Origin: Capsicum annuum | Taxonomy: Eukaryota > Streptophyta > Magnoliopsida > Solanales > Solanaceae | DNA length: 64,000 bases | Reading direction: 5' to 3' | Assembly (NCBI RefSeq): GCF_002878395.1 | Contig: NC_061120.1 | Location: forward strand, 93,000,035-93,064,034 | Shown here: one piece after another, positions 10,717 through 20,760 of the stretch | Layout: each line of letters begins with the position of its first letter | Position numbering within the stretch: position 1 is the stretch's first letter | The notes under the pieces: model-generated | What the model was told of the DNA's origin: nothing | What the model saw: the letters and a program-made list of their open reading frames with translations, nothing else | Databases searched by the model: none | Translations under genes and position numbers: made by a program

Positions 10717-12594
10717 ATGTCAGGAAAAGGTGACAAAGGTATAGGAAAATTAGTTGATACTACAAAACCAAAAAAGAAAAGAGAACCTCCGCCTTATAGA
10801 CGACCGACAGTATTCATATAACTGAGGGTCAGTTTGCTGACGCACCAGCACGAGCCTTATATTCTAGGTCATCCGAGGATTCGATACTTACTCGTACGCA
10901 TGTGGGGCCACTACATAGGTCTACACTGACCCATTCTCCTCCTATGACCGTGCCACCACCAGTACAGTACTATCGGACGGCCACTGGCTTCTCCAGACAT
11001 CTAGATCATCAATAACCTCCTGCAGCAGTCACGCAGCTTCGCACAGTAATTCTGCTGGATCTATTGGGTTGTCGGATCTTTAGCTTGGAGGCACTCCATC
11101 TGGTGCTTTTGATCCGCCCAGCCAGATTATCCACCATCGCTTACTAGGCAGCCAGGAGACATAGATGATTCTGGAAGGATTTATATGGTTCCAGTTGCGA
11201 GAGGGTAAGATTTTTAAATATAATAACGTTACTCATTTTTTCCATTACTATTTTATTATTCCCAATGAAATTACCGTTTGATCTTGTGTTGTAGGTTTAA
11301 GTCAGATGCTGGAGTTAGAAAAATGGTGCGAATATGCATTAGTCGGCACTTTAACGTCTACTGGATCAATTGGCAAAAGGTTCCAGAACTTTACATGGAT
11401 AGAATGTTTGAAGAATTTAAGGTAAGGATTTAACTTATCGCCTACCTATTAACAATTTGTTAGAACACAAGATTGAATATTATATTTTGGTTGCAGAAAT
11501 TTTACTGGTGGGATGCTGCAAATGAATTTCTTATAAAGAGGAACTTTTTCCAAAGATGTAGAGGCAGATTTAAAGATCTATTGGATTATGCTCGAAAGAA
11601 ATCGTTAAAACCTAAGTGGATTTCTGAACCTTTATGGCCACTGTATCAGCGCCACTAGAATAGCCTAGAATACCAATTGTTGAGGGAAAAAATAAAGAGA
11701 ACCTGGGCATCATAAAAGGGTGGCTCCCTACATACTGTGGGTACTAGAAGTACTCTTGCAGTGAAAGAAAAATTGGTATGTAGCTTTTGTAGTTTTAATT
11801 CTTTGTTTCTATTTAAACTTTTTTCTATTTGAATATTGATAATTTTTTCATATACAGAAAAAAGAAATGGGTAGGGAACTACCAACTGATGAGGTTTTCG
11901 AGGTGATTCATCTGAGAAAGAAATTGAACCCAAATGATAAAGATGTCTGTATTGAAGCTCGTGCAAAAGTTGTCCACGTAAGAAATAAATTTTGAATATA
12001 TGAATCTTTTTCTCAATGTTAATATTATTCAACTATAACAACTTTAGTATTTTTTGACTGTTAGTATTAAATTTACCTTGAATATATATAGGACGAATTT
12101 AGGCGTCTTTTTGGTGAGTATCGTAGTAGTCTCCCTCCCGAAAGTCAGGGTGACCCAATACCCCACAATGTATGGAATGAGTTATGGACAAAAGCTTCGG
12201 GTCCTGCAAATAGAGGTCATTTCTATGGATGCCTCGCTGAATATTTTGGCGATAATATTAGGAGTTCGTTCAGTCCTGCATACTCTAGCTCTTTGGTTGA
12301 TGTAGAAACCATTATAAGACTACAAAATATGGTTCTCAACTCACCAACGATCTTGCTGAACAGAGACAGAGGTATGTTGAACAAAGTGCGAGGTAGAAGA
12401 AGACGGAGGAAGCAACGACATCACAAATCAGGATTCTGCAGCATCAGTTCAGTTCTTTCATTCAGACTGGGGGGATAATTCGTTCGTGTCCTGGTGATGC
12501 AGTTTGGGCTGCAAAAGGTCTAGGCCCCCTGGATGATTTCAGAATGGATGATGATATGGAAGACGAGGATGAATTCAATGATGATGACTGTTAG
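10717..12594 (+). pseudogene. Second CACTA gene, plant transposase_24 (Ptta/En/Spm) type
   Basis: The start is ATG at 10717 (MSGKGDKGIGKLVDTTKPKK...), a lysine-rich N-terminus followed by a Ser/Pro-rich low-conservation region broken by frameshifts. Four introns with GT-AG ends can be placed: about 11205-11294, 11422-11496, 11775-11858 and 11979-12091. Exons 2-5 carry the conserved domain: SRHFNVYWINWQKVPELYMD; KFYWWDAANEFLIKR; KEMGRELPTDEVFEVIHLRK; DEFRRLFGEYRSSLPPESQG; GHFYGCLAEYFGDNIRSSFS. The end is an acidic tail (DDDMEDEDEFNDDDC). Damage seen is a TAG at 11656 where Trp would be expected, a TAA about 20 codons later, a frame shift near 12330 and a TAG (expected CAG) near 12391. In active elements this protein is the DNA-binding or accessory partner of TNP2. 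Confidence 0.85.
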
Positions 12595-12830
12595 TTTTGT
12601 GATTTTTGTTTGTCTTGTACTTTTAATTCAGACATTTTGTCGTTTGAAACTATTGTTGTAGTATTTTCATACTCACTTTTGTTGGATATTTTGTATATGT
12701 TGTACACTTTTGAAAATTTTCATTTGTTTTTTTGTTGTTGTTGTAGTTTCATTTTGGTTACTGCTTTATATATTTGTTGTGGTTGCATGTAGTATTTGGG
12801 TTTTCAATTTTTTTTTAAATTCCCAGAAAA
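12595..12830 (+). other. CACTA 3' non-coding stretch
   Basis: T-rich sequence after the second transposon gene, including TTTTTTTGTTGTTGTTG near 12727. It is likely 3' UTR. No separate feature is seen. Confidence 0.5.
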
Positions 12831-13179
12831 ACCGACCACAAGTGGTCAGTTTTTCTATATTTTGTTTTGCAAAAAACTGACCACATGTGGTCGGTTTTTC
12901 TAATTTTTTTTTTGTAAAAAACCGACCACAAGTGGTGAGTTTGTCTATATTTTTTTTCGCAAAAAAAATGACCACTTATGGTCGGTTTTTTTTTTTTTAA
13001 AATTAATTTTTCATTTAAATAAAATAATAATAAATTTTAAAAATAAATATATATTTTTTTAAAAAATCGACCACTCGTGGTCTGTTTTTAAAAAGCTACC
13101 AGTACTTTTCCGACCAAAGATTTTGATCGGTTTTTTTGGTTAGAAAATGGAAACACCAACCACTTGTGGTCGGTTTTCC
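12831..13179. repeat. CACTA subterminal repeats, palindromic CCGACCAC-N-GTGGTCGG
   Basis: Seven copies of a near-palindrome: 12832-12850, 12878-12895, 12922-12940, 12969-12986, 13067-13085, 13110-13132 (core replaced by AAAGATTTTGAT) and 13156-13175. Most centre on GACCAC(A/T)(A/T)GTGGTC, and A/T runs separate them. Such arrays at CACTA ends are the binding sites for the element-encoded accessory protein. Drift in single arms shows that the copies are old. Confidence 0.85.
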
Positions 13180-13193
13180 TTTTTTTAGTAGTG
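13180..13193 (-). repeat. CACTA 3' terminal inverted repeat
   Basis: TTTTTTTAGTAGTG on the + strand, that is CACTACTAAAAAAA inward from the end. It is followed by TTG (13194-13196), the candidate 3-bp target duplication. Confidence 0.8.
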
Positions 13194-13605
13194 TTGGTGG
13201 GTTAAAAATCTTTATAGTTGACTTCTATTGACATTTATTAATCTGGGCATCGGATGGCAAAACAGATTGCACCAATCGATTCAGAGCGTCGATTTTAGGT
13301 TTGTAACAGGGTTAGTGTGGTTTTATGGCTTATACATCTCATTTCGATCCTCGGTTTGAAAAGTTATAAAATCAAGTTTCAGGGGTCAACTTTTTGAAAA
13401 TCTGATATCGCCATTAAGTCTGAAGCATCAAATTTTATAGGATAACTTAGTCTGTTTGTATTCTAGAGATTTTGGATGAATTCTGAGGGATCTGTGGAGA
13501 CTTAGAATTCTCCAAGTCTTAGTCTGTGCACCCGCTTAAGAGATAATTTGATTGTTTAAGTGACCCGGCTGAGCATCCAAGATGTCATTTACGTGACTCT
13601 TATGT
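13194..13605 (+). mobile_element. Element A: fragment of 5' LTR (Ty3/gypsy)
   Basis: It aligns along its length with the 3' LTR of the same element from 14401. Shared words include ATGGCAAAACGGACTGCACCAA-like at 13254 and 14463, CATCGATTTTAGGTTGGTAAC-like, and TTACGTGACTC. Its upstream part was cut off by the CACTA insertion, and its downstream part is replaced at about 13605 by sequence that does not match the other LTR. Confidence 0.8.
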
Positions 13606-13710
13606 CACCTTCCCATTAGTTGGTTCGATATTTATAAGATTAGACCCCAAGGTACAAACTTACTTTGTGAGTCCTTAGATAGAGTTTGGGTCATTCAAGA
13701 TAGACTTTGA
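13606..13710. other. Unassigned 105 bp at a deletion junction in element A
   Basis: It lies between LTR homology and integrase coding sequence. No motif is recognised. It may be filler DNA from repair or a leader remnant. Confidence 0.4.
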
Positions 13711-14246
13711 GTGACTCAGAGCAGGCAAAAGTGTTATGTAGATCGTAGACTTCGTGGTTTGAGGTTCAGTGTTGGTGATCGTGTCTTCCTTTGTGTGTCA
13801 CCCATGAAGGGCGTGATGAGGTTTCGGAAGTGGGGAAAACTTAGCCACGAGTATATTGGGCCTTTTGAGATCCTTGAAACTATTGTGGATGTGGTTTATA
13901 AGTTAGCATTGCCTCAAGATTTATCAACTGTTCATCTAGTTTTCATGTTTCTATGCTTTAGTGTTACTTTCTGTACGAGTCTCATGTCATCCATTGGGAT
14001 TCGGTCCAGTTAGATGAGTGATAGTATTTTGTTGAGGAGCCTATCTCCATCCTTGCTAGATATGTTATACGATTATGTTTTATAGTTATTCCTGTGGTTA
14101 AGGTCTAGTGGCGGCATCAACCATTAGATGAATCTACTTGGGAGGTTGAGTCTGATATGCGTAGTAGCTAGCCTCAGCTTTATGCTGACTCAGGTATTTC
14201 TATTACTCTAAGTTCGAGGACGAACTTTAGTCTTAGTAGTGGATGA
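13711..14246 (+). pseudogene. Element A: integrase C-terminal end (Ty3/gypsy)
   Basis: Translation from 13711 reads TQSRQKCYVDRRLRGLRFSV... then VFLCVSPMKGVMRF, KLSHEYIGPFEIL and VYKLALPQDLSTVHLVF. This is the linker and SH3-like tail of a Tekay/Del integrase, the region just before a chromodomain. After 14013 the frame is lost, but WW/chromo-like sequence (EWRHQPLDESTWEVESD in another frame near 14108-14150) can still be followed. Everything from gag to the integrase core has been deleted. The run into the 3' LTR contains the usual GAGGACGAACTTT just before the LTR. Confidence 0.8.
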
Positions 14247-14757
14247 TGTAATGACCTGACTTTTGGTGATCAGTGTGAAATAATTATTTCTATGTGTTTT
14301 GACCATTTTATCCCTCCCTATGATTTCATTATGATATTTCTGGGGTATGGGGATGATTGACACAATTCCCTATGCTTTTTGATGTGATTTGTGCAAATTT
14401 TTGGTAGCTTAAAAAGCCTTATTAATTGGCTTCGTTCAACATTTATTGATTTGTGTGTACAATGGCAAAACGGACTGCACCAATATATTCGAAACATCGA
14501 TTTTAGGTTGGTAACATGGTTGGTATGGTATTATGGCTTTTATATCTCATTTCGACCTTCGGTTTAAGAAGTTGTAAAATTGACTTTTAAGGGCCAACTT
14601 TGTGAAAATGATGACTTTTTAAATATTTGATATCACCATTCATCCGGAGTATCAAATTTGATAGGGTAGCATAGACTGTTTGCATTCTCGAGATTTCAGA
14701 TGAATCCTGAGGGGTCCGCAAAGAGTTTCCAATTGGTGCACCACTCAACTAGCGTAC

Positions 14758-14943
14758 TTGCTTAAGTAATATATTGGTCGCTTAAGAAACCTATCTGAGC
14801 AGCCAAGATATCGCTTACGTGACTCCTGTGTAACGTACGCGACCATCGCTTAAGTGACAATAGTATCGCTTACGTGACACTTGCTGATAGGTGAGGTATC
14901 ACATAAACGACACCTAGTCGCATAAGCGATAGTCACTTAAGCG
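14758..14943 (+). repeat. Cluster of CGCTTA(A/C)GTGAC motifs in element A LTR
   Basis: At least seven copies or half-copies lie within 190 bp: about 14760, 14779, 14811, 14846, 14865, 14917 and 14932, some inverted (GTCACTTAAGCG). The TACGTGAC variants contain an ACGT core of the type bound by plant bZIP factors. Related words occur in the 5' LTR fragment at 13533, 13552 and 13586. A regulatory role is inference. Confidence 0.6.
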
Positions 14944-15492
14944 GCCGATGATCGAGTATACGATGCCTATGTCATTTTAATACTCTACTTTCATAATTTT
15001 TACACTATTTTCGAGACTTGGAGCTTAGGATTCCAGTTTCTGAGCATTTTTTTCCATTTCTAAGCTTGGGTAAGCTCTAAAACTCCCGTTTCAACTATTT
15101 TTCTTCGATTTTATCACTCAAATCTTGTTTATACTTAGAATTAAAGAGGAAATTTGGGGATTTTGGCCCAGAAGGTCAAAAAATAGTATTCTTTTATTAA
15201 AACCCTGATTTTAACTCTGTATTTACTTAGGTTTTCTCCCATGAGTTCTTTTAATCTTGGGAAATATGATTTTAGACAAAAAACTGGTGTCACCCTTCTT
15301 TTCAAAAATTCATCTTGGGGGTTCGTTTTGGCCCTGATTTGAAAGTGGTCAATATGAGTATCATTGGTTTCTTTTGATGCGTAGATTCTATATTTGTATA
15401 TTTTAGTTGATATTGGGGCGGTTCGTTAGGGGAAAACTTCAGATTGAAGGCCTTTTGGACTATTTTTTGACATTTGAGATAGGTTATGACTT

Positions 15493-15572
15493 AACTTTCT
15501 TTAGACTGGGTTGGGTAGTTAATAATAATATAAACTTTCTTCAGACTGGGTTGGGTAGTTAATAATAATATA
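15493..15572 (+). repeat. 40-bp tandem duplication in element A LTR
   Basis: AACTTTCTTTAGACTGGGTT and the next 20 bases repeat directly (15493-15532 and 15533-15572) with one substitution, T to C. Confidence 0.9.
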
Positions 15573-16572
15573 AAAGAATGCTATGTGTATGATGGTTCTA
15601 TTATGAAAAATGTCTTAGGTGATTTATGTGACCGTGTGGAGGCCTATATGGGTGATATTTTTTTGTTTTGAGACATTACTTGCTATGTTTGCCTGTGTGA
15701 TGTCATGTATGATACAGATGGCTTGGTATTGATATATGTATGTTTAGTTACACTTTTTTTGGTTTTAAAAAAACTATATTTTGGGAATTATGTGGTTTTA
15801 AAAAACCTACATTTTTTTGCACATTTTATCTGATGGTTTCTGGACTATATTGGATCATGAATGGTTGGTTGATTTGAGTTAATTTTTGACTCACATGGTT
15901 GGTATATTGGTTCAATACTAGATATTCTCATTTTGTTTGGTTGTAAGAATTATGTCCTCATATTATTTATTCGTGAAACATTTGTACCACAGTGGAAATA
16001 CTGGTTTTTTCAAACTAAAATTATGATATTTTAAAAAATCCTCTACCGATAATGTATCGGACAGGAGTTATGGATATTTGTATTGGATATTGGTTATATA
16101 TGGATTGACGAATCCTCCCTGAGTTCTATACATATAGCTAAGTTTGGTAGGTATGGATTGACGAACCCTTCATGGGTCCTACTTTAAAGTAAAGCTCAAT
16201 AGGTGTATACGAAGGTTTTGCAACAACGTCGTACATCGTTCATCATCATCATAATCATTGTACTCATCATCATCTTCATTGTACTTCATATATTGTGCTT
16301 ATACTGTGATTGTATTTCTGTCTTTGTCTTGATATCTACCCATTTTTTCTATCTTCCTATGCTTGTATTTGATGTAACTTTTTAAATGTTCATTTTTTCT
16401 ATACATGTATCTATTATATGTATTTATATTAAAACTACTAGTGGAGATGGTCTGGGCTACCATTTGGAACATTTTCTGATTGTAGGTGATGTGTCCATAG
16501 TTTTTATTTATATGCTTTATTTTCTACTTTACTCGATCAGCCTATGATACCTACTGAGTATAAGTGGATCAT

Positions 16573-18882
16573 TGTAATACCCCATATTATTCTTAGCTCA
16601 ATTCAGCTTCTAGTTGCATACATATAGGGTTTAAGGCCTGATTTCACTAAGTATTGGGGACTTAGTCATTTCTAAGGCCTCTTAACTTCAAGGATTTTTA
16701 AATTGGTCTTCCCACCCCCAATGTATTTGTTTTCGAGTTAATTCATGTTCAGGGGTGTAAGAAGCATGTCTCGAAGAAGTTTTAGATTTTTTGAATGAGG
16801 TTTGGGTCATGTTTGGATCATGAATCCAGCAAATCACCACGATAGGCCCGCGTCGCGATGTTGTTCCCTTTGTCATGCATACCGCATCGCGGTGTGTGGA
16901 ATGCACCACCACAATTATACCATATCACGGTAAGCTCTTCATTCCCAGTTACAAATTTAATTGATTGAGTGGCAATTGGGTTTTTCCCCCCTTAACCCAA
17001 ATAGTCCATAACATGAATTGGGACATTATTTAGGGCATTATTTGCCCTTCTTCTCTAAATACCTCTCAATAAAACCCTCGTCTTTTCCCAAAGATCACAA
17101 ATTCAATTCCTTGCTCGCCAAGAAATCAACAATTCAAGTTCCCCAAATTCAAGAACCTTCAAGAAAGCATCAAGATTGGTGTTTCTCTTTTAAGTTAAAG
17201 GTTTAAGGTATGTGTGATCTTCATTCATGGGTTTCTTTCACCCATGGAGCCTAAAAACCCTCTTTTCCATTAAAGATTGAATTTTTTTTATCATTATTGT
17301 ATTTTGTATTGCTTAAGATGGGTTTAATTCATGTTTCCATTGTAATTTAAATGTAATTCAGTCCATGTATGATCCCACGCAAGATTTTGAATTCCTCATG
17401 CTATGATTTTGAGTTTCCCATGCTTTATTCAAGTCAATTTTATGATGAATCCTATATTTATGATTATTAGAAAGCATTCCCATGTTTAATTCATGGTCCC
17501 CACATGTTTGATGAAATGTCTATGCATATGGGGTTTGAATCATGATACTTTACTACAGTTTTAAGCTTGTTATTATATTTAGTGATTATTCAGTGCTGGT
17601 GGTTATGAATACCTGATACCTACGTGTTTTACATGATTTCCATATTTTTAAGTATAATTCAGTTAAACCATGATTATTCCTATTTATTCAGTTATTATGA
17701 TCTTAATGAGCACCATCAGTCATTAAATCATGTTCAATAAAACTCAATCCAATTTTAGTTCCAGTGTCCAATTAGTAGGGGGTAGGATTTATCACCGAGT
17801 GAACCTAGGGATGGGGGATCACCTGCCAGTAGTGGGTGTGGCCTTTAGTATCAGTCCCTAAGTTCCAAAACTATGTAGCTAGCGTAGATTAGAGATGTCT
17901 ACCTGCCAGTTGGCGGGTTGACAAAGTGTTTACTTGCCAGTTGAGGGTAACACATATATCATTACAGAACCTGCTAGTTGAGGGTGACTCATTGCTACTT
18001 TAGGACATTAGTTTAGTGGATCCACACAGGCAGTATTAGTACCCATGTCACGATACTAAAACCCTTCCAACTAGGGTTACAAGTTAGACCCCGATTAGCT
18101 CAGATTGAGAAAGTCAGTTAGATGATACCCCCCACATTCTCAGTACAGTATTTCAGTTTATTCTCAGTTCAAATTTACTTGACCAAGTGTACAGACTTTC
18201 AGTTATTCAGTTATATAGTTTACAGTCTTTCAACTTTTGGACTTATTTTAGATTACAAATTTATGCTTGGTCTTGCATTCTCAGATGTCATAGTTTTCAT
18301 GCATTCGTATTCAGTTATCTCATGTTATTAAGTTAGTCCTCATTTTATATGCATAGTACCCCATGTATACTAGCCTAACCTCATCTCATATACTAGTACA
18401 TTCAAAGTACTGACCGCATACTCTTCTTTGCGCTATGATGTCTTATATCATAGGTTAGGATGCACAGTTTCCTGAGCACGCTTAGATAGTTTAGCTTACC
18501 CAGCAACAGTAGTGGTGAGTCCTCATCCATCGAGGAAAGGATTGATTATTTCAGTTATTTTAGTAGTTCCTTTTTTTCAGTTAGTCAGATTTAGTTGGGA
18601 GCTTGTCCCATCAACTCCTCAGTTAGTTAGAGGCTTTTTAGAAGTTCAAATAGTCAGTTAGGTAGTTAGTTAGTTTTATTAATCTTATCAAATATTTTAG
18701 ACTTGTGAATTCATTCGTATTTTTAGTATTTAGACTTTATGGATTTATCAGTTATTTTTAGCACATGTTTATTATTATTATTTTATTTAGTGCTTTCAGT
18801 AGGTACCAACACATGGGTTAGCTTATGGTCACTTGTAATCGTAAGCACCATTGTCGCGACTAGGGGTAGCCGGGTCATGACA
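16573..18882 (+). mobile_element. Element B: 5' LTR (2.3 kb, Ty3/gypsy)
   Basis: It runs from TGTAATACCCC to CATGACA and is followed by a methionine-tRNA-type primer site. The copy at 24016 starts the same way. A likely leader start lies after the AAATACCTCTCAATAAAACCC segment near 17054. A series of ACCTGCCAGTTGAGGGT motifs lies at 17821-17986. It is inserted in the 3' LTR of element A. Confidence 0.85.
17821..17986 (+). repeat. ACCTGCCAGTTGAGGGT motif series in B 5' LTR
   Basis: Copies at 17821, 17901, 17932 and 17969, with a weaker one near 18067, all of the form ACCTGCCAGTNGNGGGT. Equivalent series occur in B's 3' LTR (25016-25185) and on the - strand in LTR E (37400-37680); weaker versions occur in LTR F. 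Confidence 0.7.
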
Positions 18883-18901
18883 AAACTTGATATTAGAGCG
18901 T
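18883..18901 (+). other. Element B: primer binding site, decayed
   Basis: AAACTTGATATTAGAGCG directly follows the LTR end. It corresponds to the common TGGTATCAGAGC site complementary to initiator methionine tRNA, with C to T type changes. Confidence 0.75.
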
Positions 18902-19105
18902 AAGGTTTGAAAGTGTCCTAGGGAGTCTGAAAGTCGTGTTGAGTAATGTCTTGTACATGGGTGTGAAACACACCAAACTTATGGACAAGTGGATTTGAGA
19001 TATTTTAGGAAAAATTTCCCTTCTTTCAGCATTTATATCGTACAAATGGGCATGAGCTCTATTTAAAATTTATTTCTGACTCATCCTTCATTTCGTTTAC
19101 AGACT

Positions 19106-20290
19106 ATGCCTCCTTAAAGAAAAGACAGAAAAATGGATAGGGACCAGCCCACACCTCTACCTGTTCAGAGAGATCCCCTAAATGAGCATGTCTCTCACGC
19201 TAAGTTCATATCTTTCACTACCTTAGGTCATTTTGTAGTAGATCAAATCAATTAGTAAGCTGTTGCCTCTACCGACCTAGTAGAAAATACAGCTGCAGCT
19301 GGGGTTTGAGATTTCACCGGAATAAATCCCCTTTAATTTTTAGAATCCATATCTGGAGAGGATCTGTAAGAATATTTTGATATGGTTCAAAAGGTGACAA
19401 ATATTATAGGCATCACTTTGTGTAAGAGTGCAGAGTTGGCTACATATCAGTTGTAGGATGTAGTTCACACCTGGTTTAAGTAGTGGAAAGAGAACCATGG
19501 TATTGATGCAGGGCCTATTGAGTAGGAGGAATTTTCCATGACTTTTCTCGATCGGTTCTTACCATTAGAGTTGATGGAGGCTCAAATTTAGGAGTTCATT
19601 AATTTAAAGCAGGGAAACATTAGAGTGAAGGAGTACTCACTTATGTTTACTTAGTTGGTGAGGTATGATCCTAATATGGTTGCAGACAATAGGTCTAGAA
19701 TGAGTAAGTTCGTGACTGGTGTGGCTGATAGTGTTGTCAAGGAGTGTAGGACTGCTATGTTGATTAAGGATATGGACTTATCTAGACTTATGGTTCATGG
19801 TTAGCAGATTGAGAAAGAGAGGCTTAAGAAGAAAGAGAGAGAGAATAAGAGGGCTGAAATAGGAAGTTTTAACTTCTCACAGACAAGGTCAGAGGGTGGA
19901 AACCATTCTCAGTTCCATCAAAAGTCCTCAGCCCCAACTCCATTTTCAGCTAGTACGCCAGTGCCTAAGTTCATGAATGACAGTCGAGATAGAGCACCAA
20001 GATCTAAGTCCCAGGGTAGTGTGAACAGTGGTCATACTAAATCGCTTTGTGGGAAATATGGGAGGCATCATCCCGATATTTGTAGAGCTAGCAGTGATGT
20101 GTATTTTGGGTGTAGCAATCCAGGCCGTAGAGTTATGGATTACCCAAAGGTTGATCAGCAGGTTTAGTCCAACCATCCTCAAGTTCCAATCGGTCGCTCG
20201 ACTCAGCAGGGTGTGTCAGAATAGGTTGTATGCTCTCCAGAACCAGCATGAGCAGGAAAGTTCTCCTAATGTAGTTATGAGCATGTTATA
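19106..20290 (+). pseudogene. Element B: gag remnant
   Basis: The ATG at 19106 (MPP then TAA) matches the usual MPPR start of Del/Tekay gag. Recognisable capsid pieces are VREYS-like at about 19621, RYDPNMVADNRSRMSKFVTG at 19663 and KECRTAMLIKDMDLSRLMVH at 19739. The nucleocapsid zinc knuckle (about 20029-20145) has lost two cysteines (YFGC...GRRVMDYP). Many frame stops are TAG. It makes no functional capsid. Confidence 0.8.
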
Positions 20291-20760
20291 GGTCTTTCAT
20301 CTTCATGTTTATTCGACCCTGGAGCTTCACTCTTCTTTGTAACCCCCTATATAGTAGTCGATTTCGATGTTAGTCCCACATCTTTAGGATTACCTTTCTT
20401 TGTGTCTACCTAGTGGGTAAATCTATTATAGCCAAACGGGTATACATAAATTACCCGGTCACAGTATCTCAGAAAATCACCTTAGTTGATCTTGTGAATT
20501 TGGATATGACTGATTTTGATGTTAGTCTCAGCATGGATTGGATCCACTCATGCTATTACTCTGTGGATTGTAGAAATAGAGTCATTTAGTTTTAGTTTCC
20601 CAATGAACCAGTTATTGAAGGGAGGGGTAGTACCTCCGTGCTTAGGTGTCAAATTATATCTTATCTTTAGGCAAGAAAAATGTTATCTAAGGGGTATATA
20701 TACCATCTTGTTTGAGTCAAAGACTCTAGTTCTGAGACTTCAAGTCTCAAGTCAGTTTCA
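20291..20760 (+). pseudogene. Element B: protease remnant
   Basis: DPGASLFFVTPYIVVDFDVS at about 20318 gives the aspartic protease active-site region (DPGA for the usual D-S/T-G). After that the frame breaks, and MMLVSAWIGSTHAITLWIVE-like sequence at 20516 is the C-terminal part. Confidence 0.7.

Larger units (their letters stand above)
1..13193 (+). mobile_element. CACTA (En/Spm) DNA transposon, 5' end outside window
   Basis: A large class II element of the CACTA superfamily. The two transposon genes, TNP2-type at 6971-10492 and transposase_24-type at 10717-12594, lie in the same orientation. They are followed by palindromic subterminal repeats and a terminus reading, on the minus strand, CACTACTAAAAAAAGG. 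The 3' boundary at 13193 is supported independently. The next bases (TTGGTGGGTT...) align with the other LTR copy of the host retroelement from 14401 (TTGGTAGCTT...), so the element sits inside an LTR. TTG at 13194-13196 is the expected 3-bp target duplication. No matching CACTA start is visible in 1-2600, so the left end lies upstream or is lost and the left limit given here is only the window edge. Both genes are broken, so the copy is not autonomous now. Confidence 0.85.
14247..16572 (+). mobile_element. Element A: 3' LTR, truncated by element B
   Basis: It starts TGTAATGACCTGAC directly after the purine-rich end of the internal region. It matches the 13194-13605 fragment. It runs to 16572, where another LTR (TGTAATACCCC) begins; no LTR end or primer site is reached. 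It contains an array of GCTTAAGTGAC motifs and a 40-bp tandem duplication, listed separately. Confidence 0.75.

Noticed and set aside
12766..12975. Minus-strand frame through the CACTA 3' end
   Set aside because: It reads through palindromic subterminal repeats (repeating TTCGRFF-like peptides) and is an artefact of the repeat.
16203..16385. Short hydrophobic frame rich in Ile/Val
   Set aside because: Encoded by ATCATCATC-type low-complexity DNA inside an LTR.
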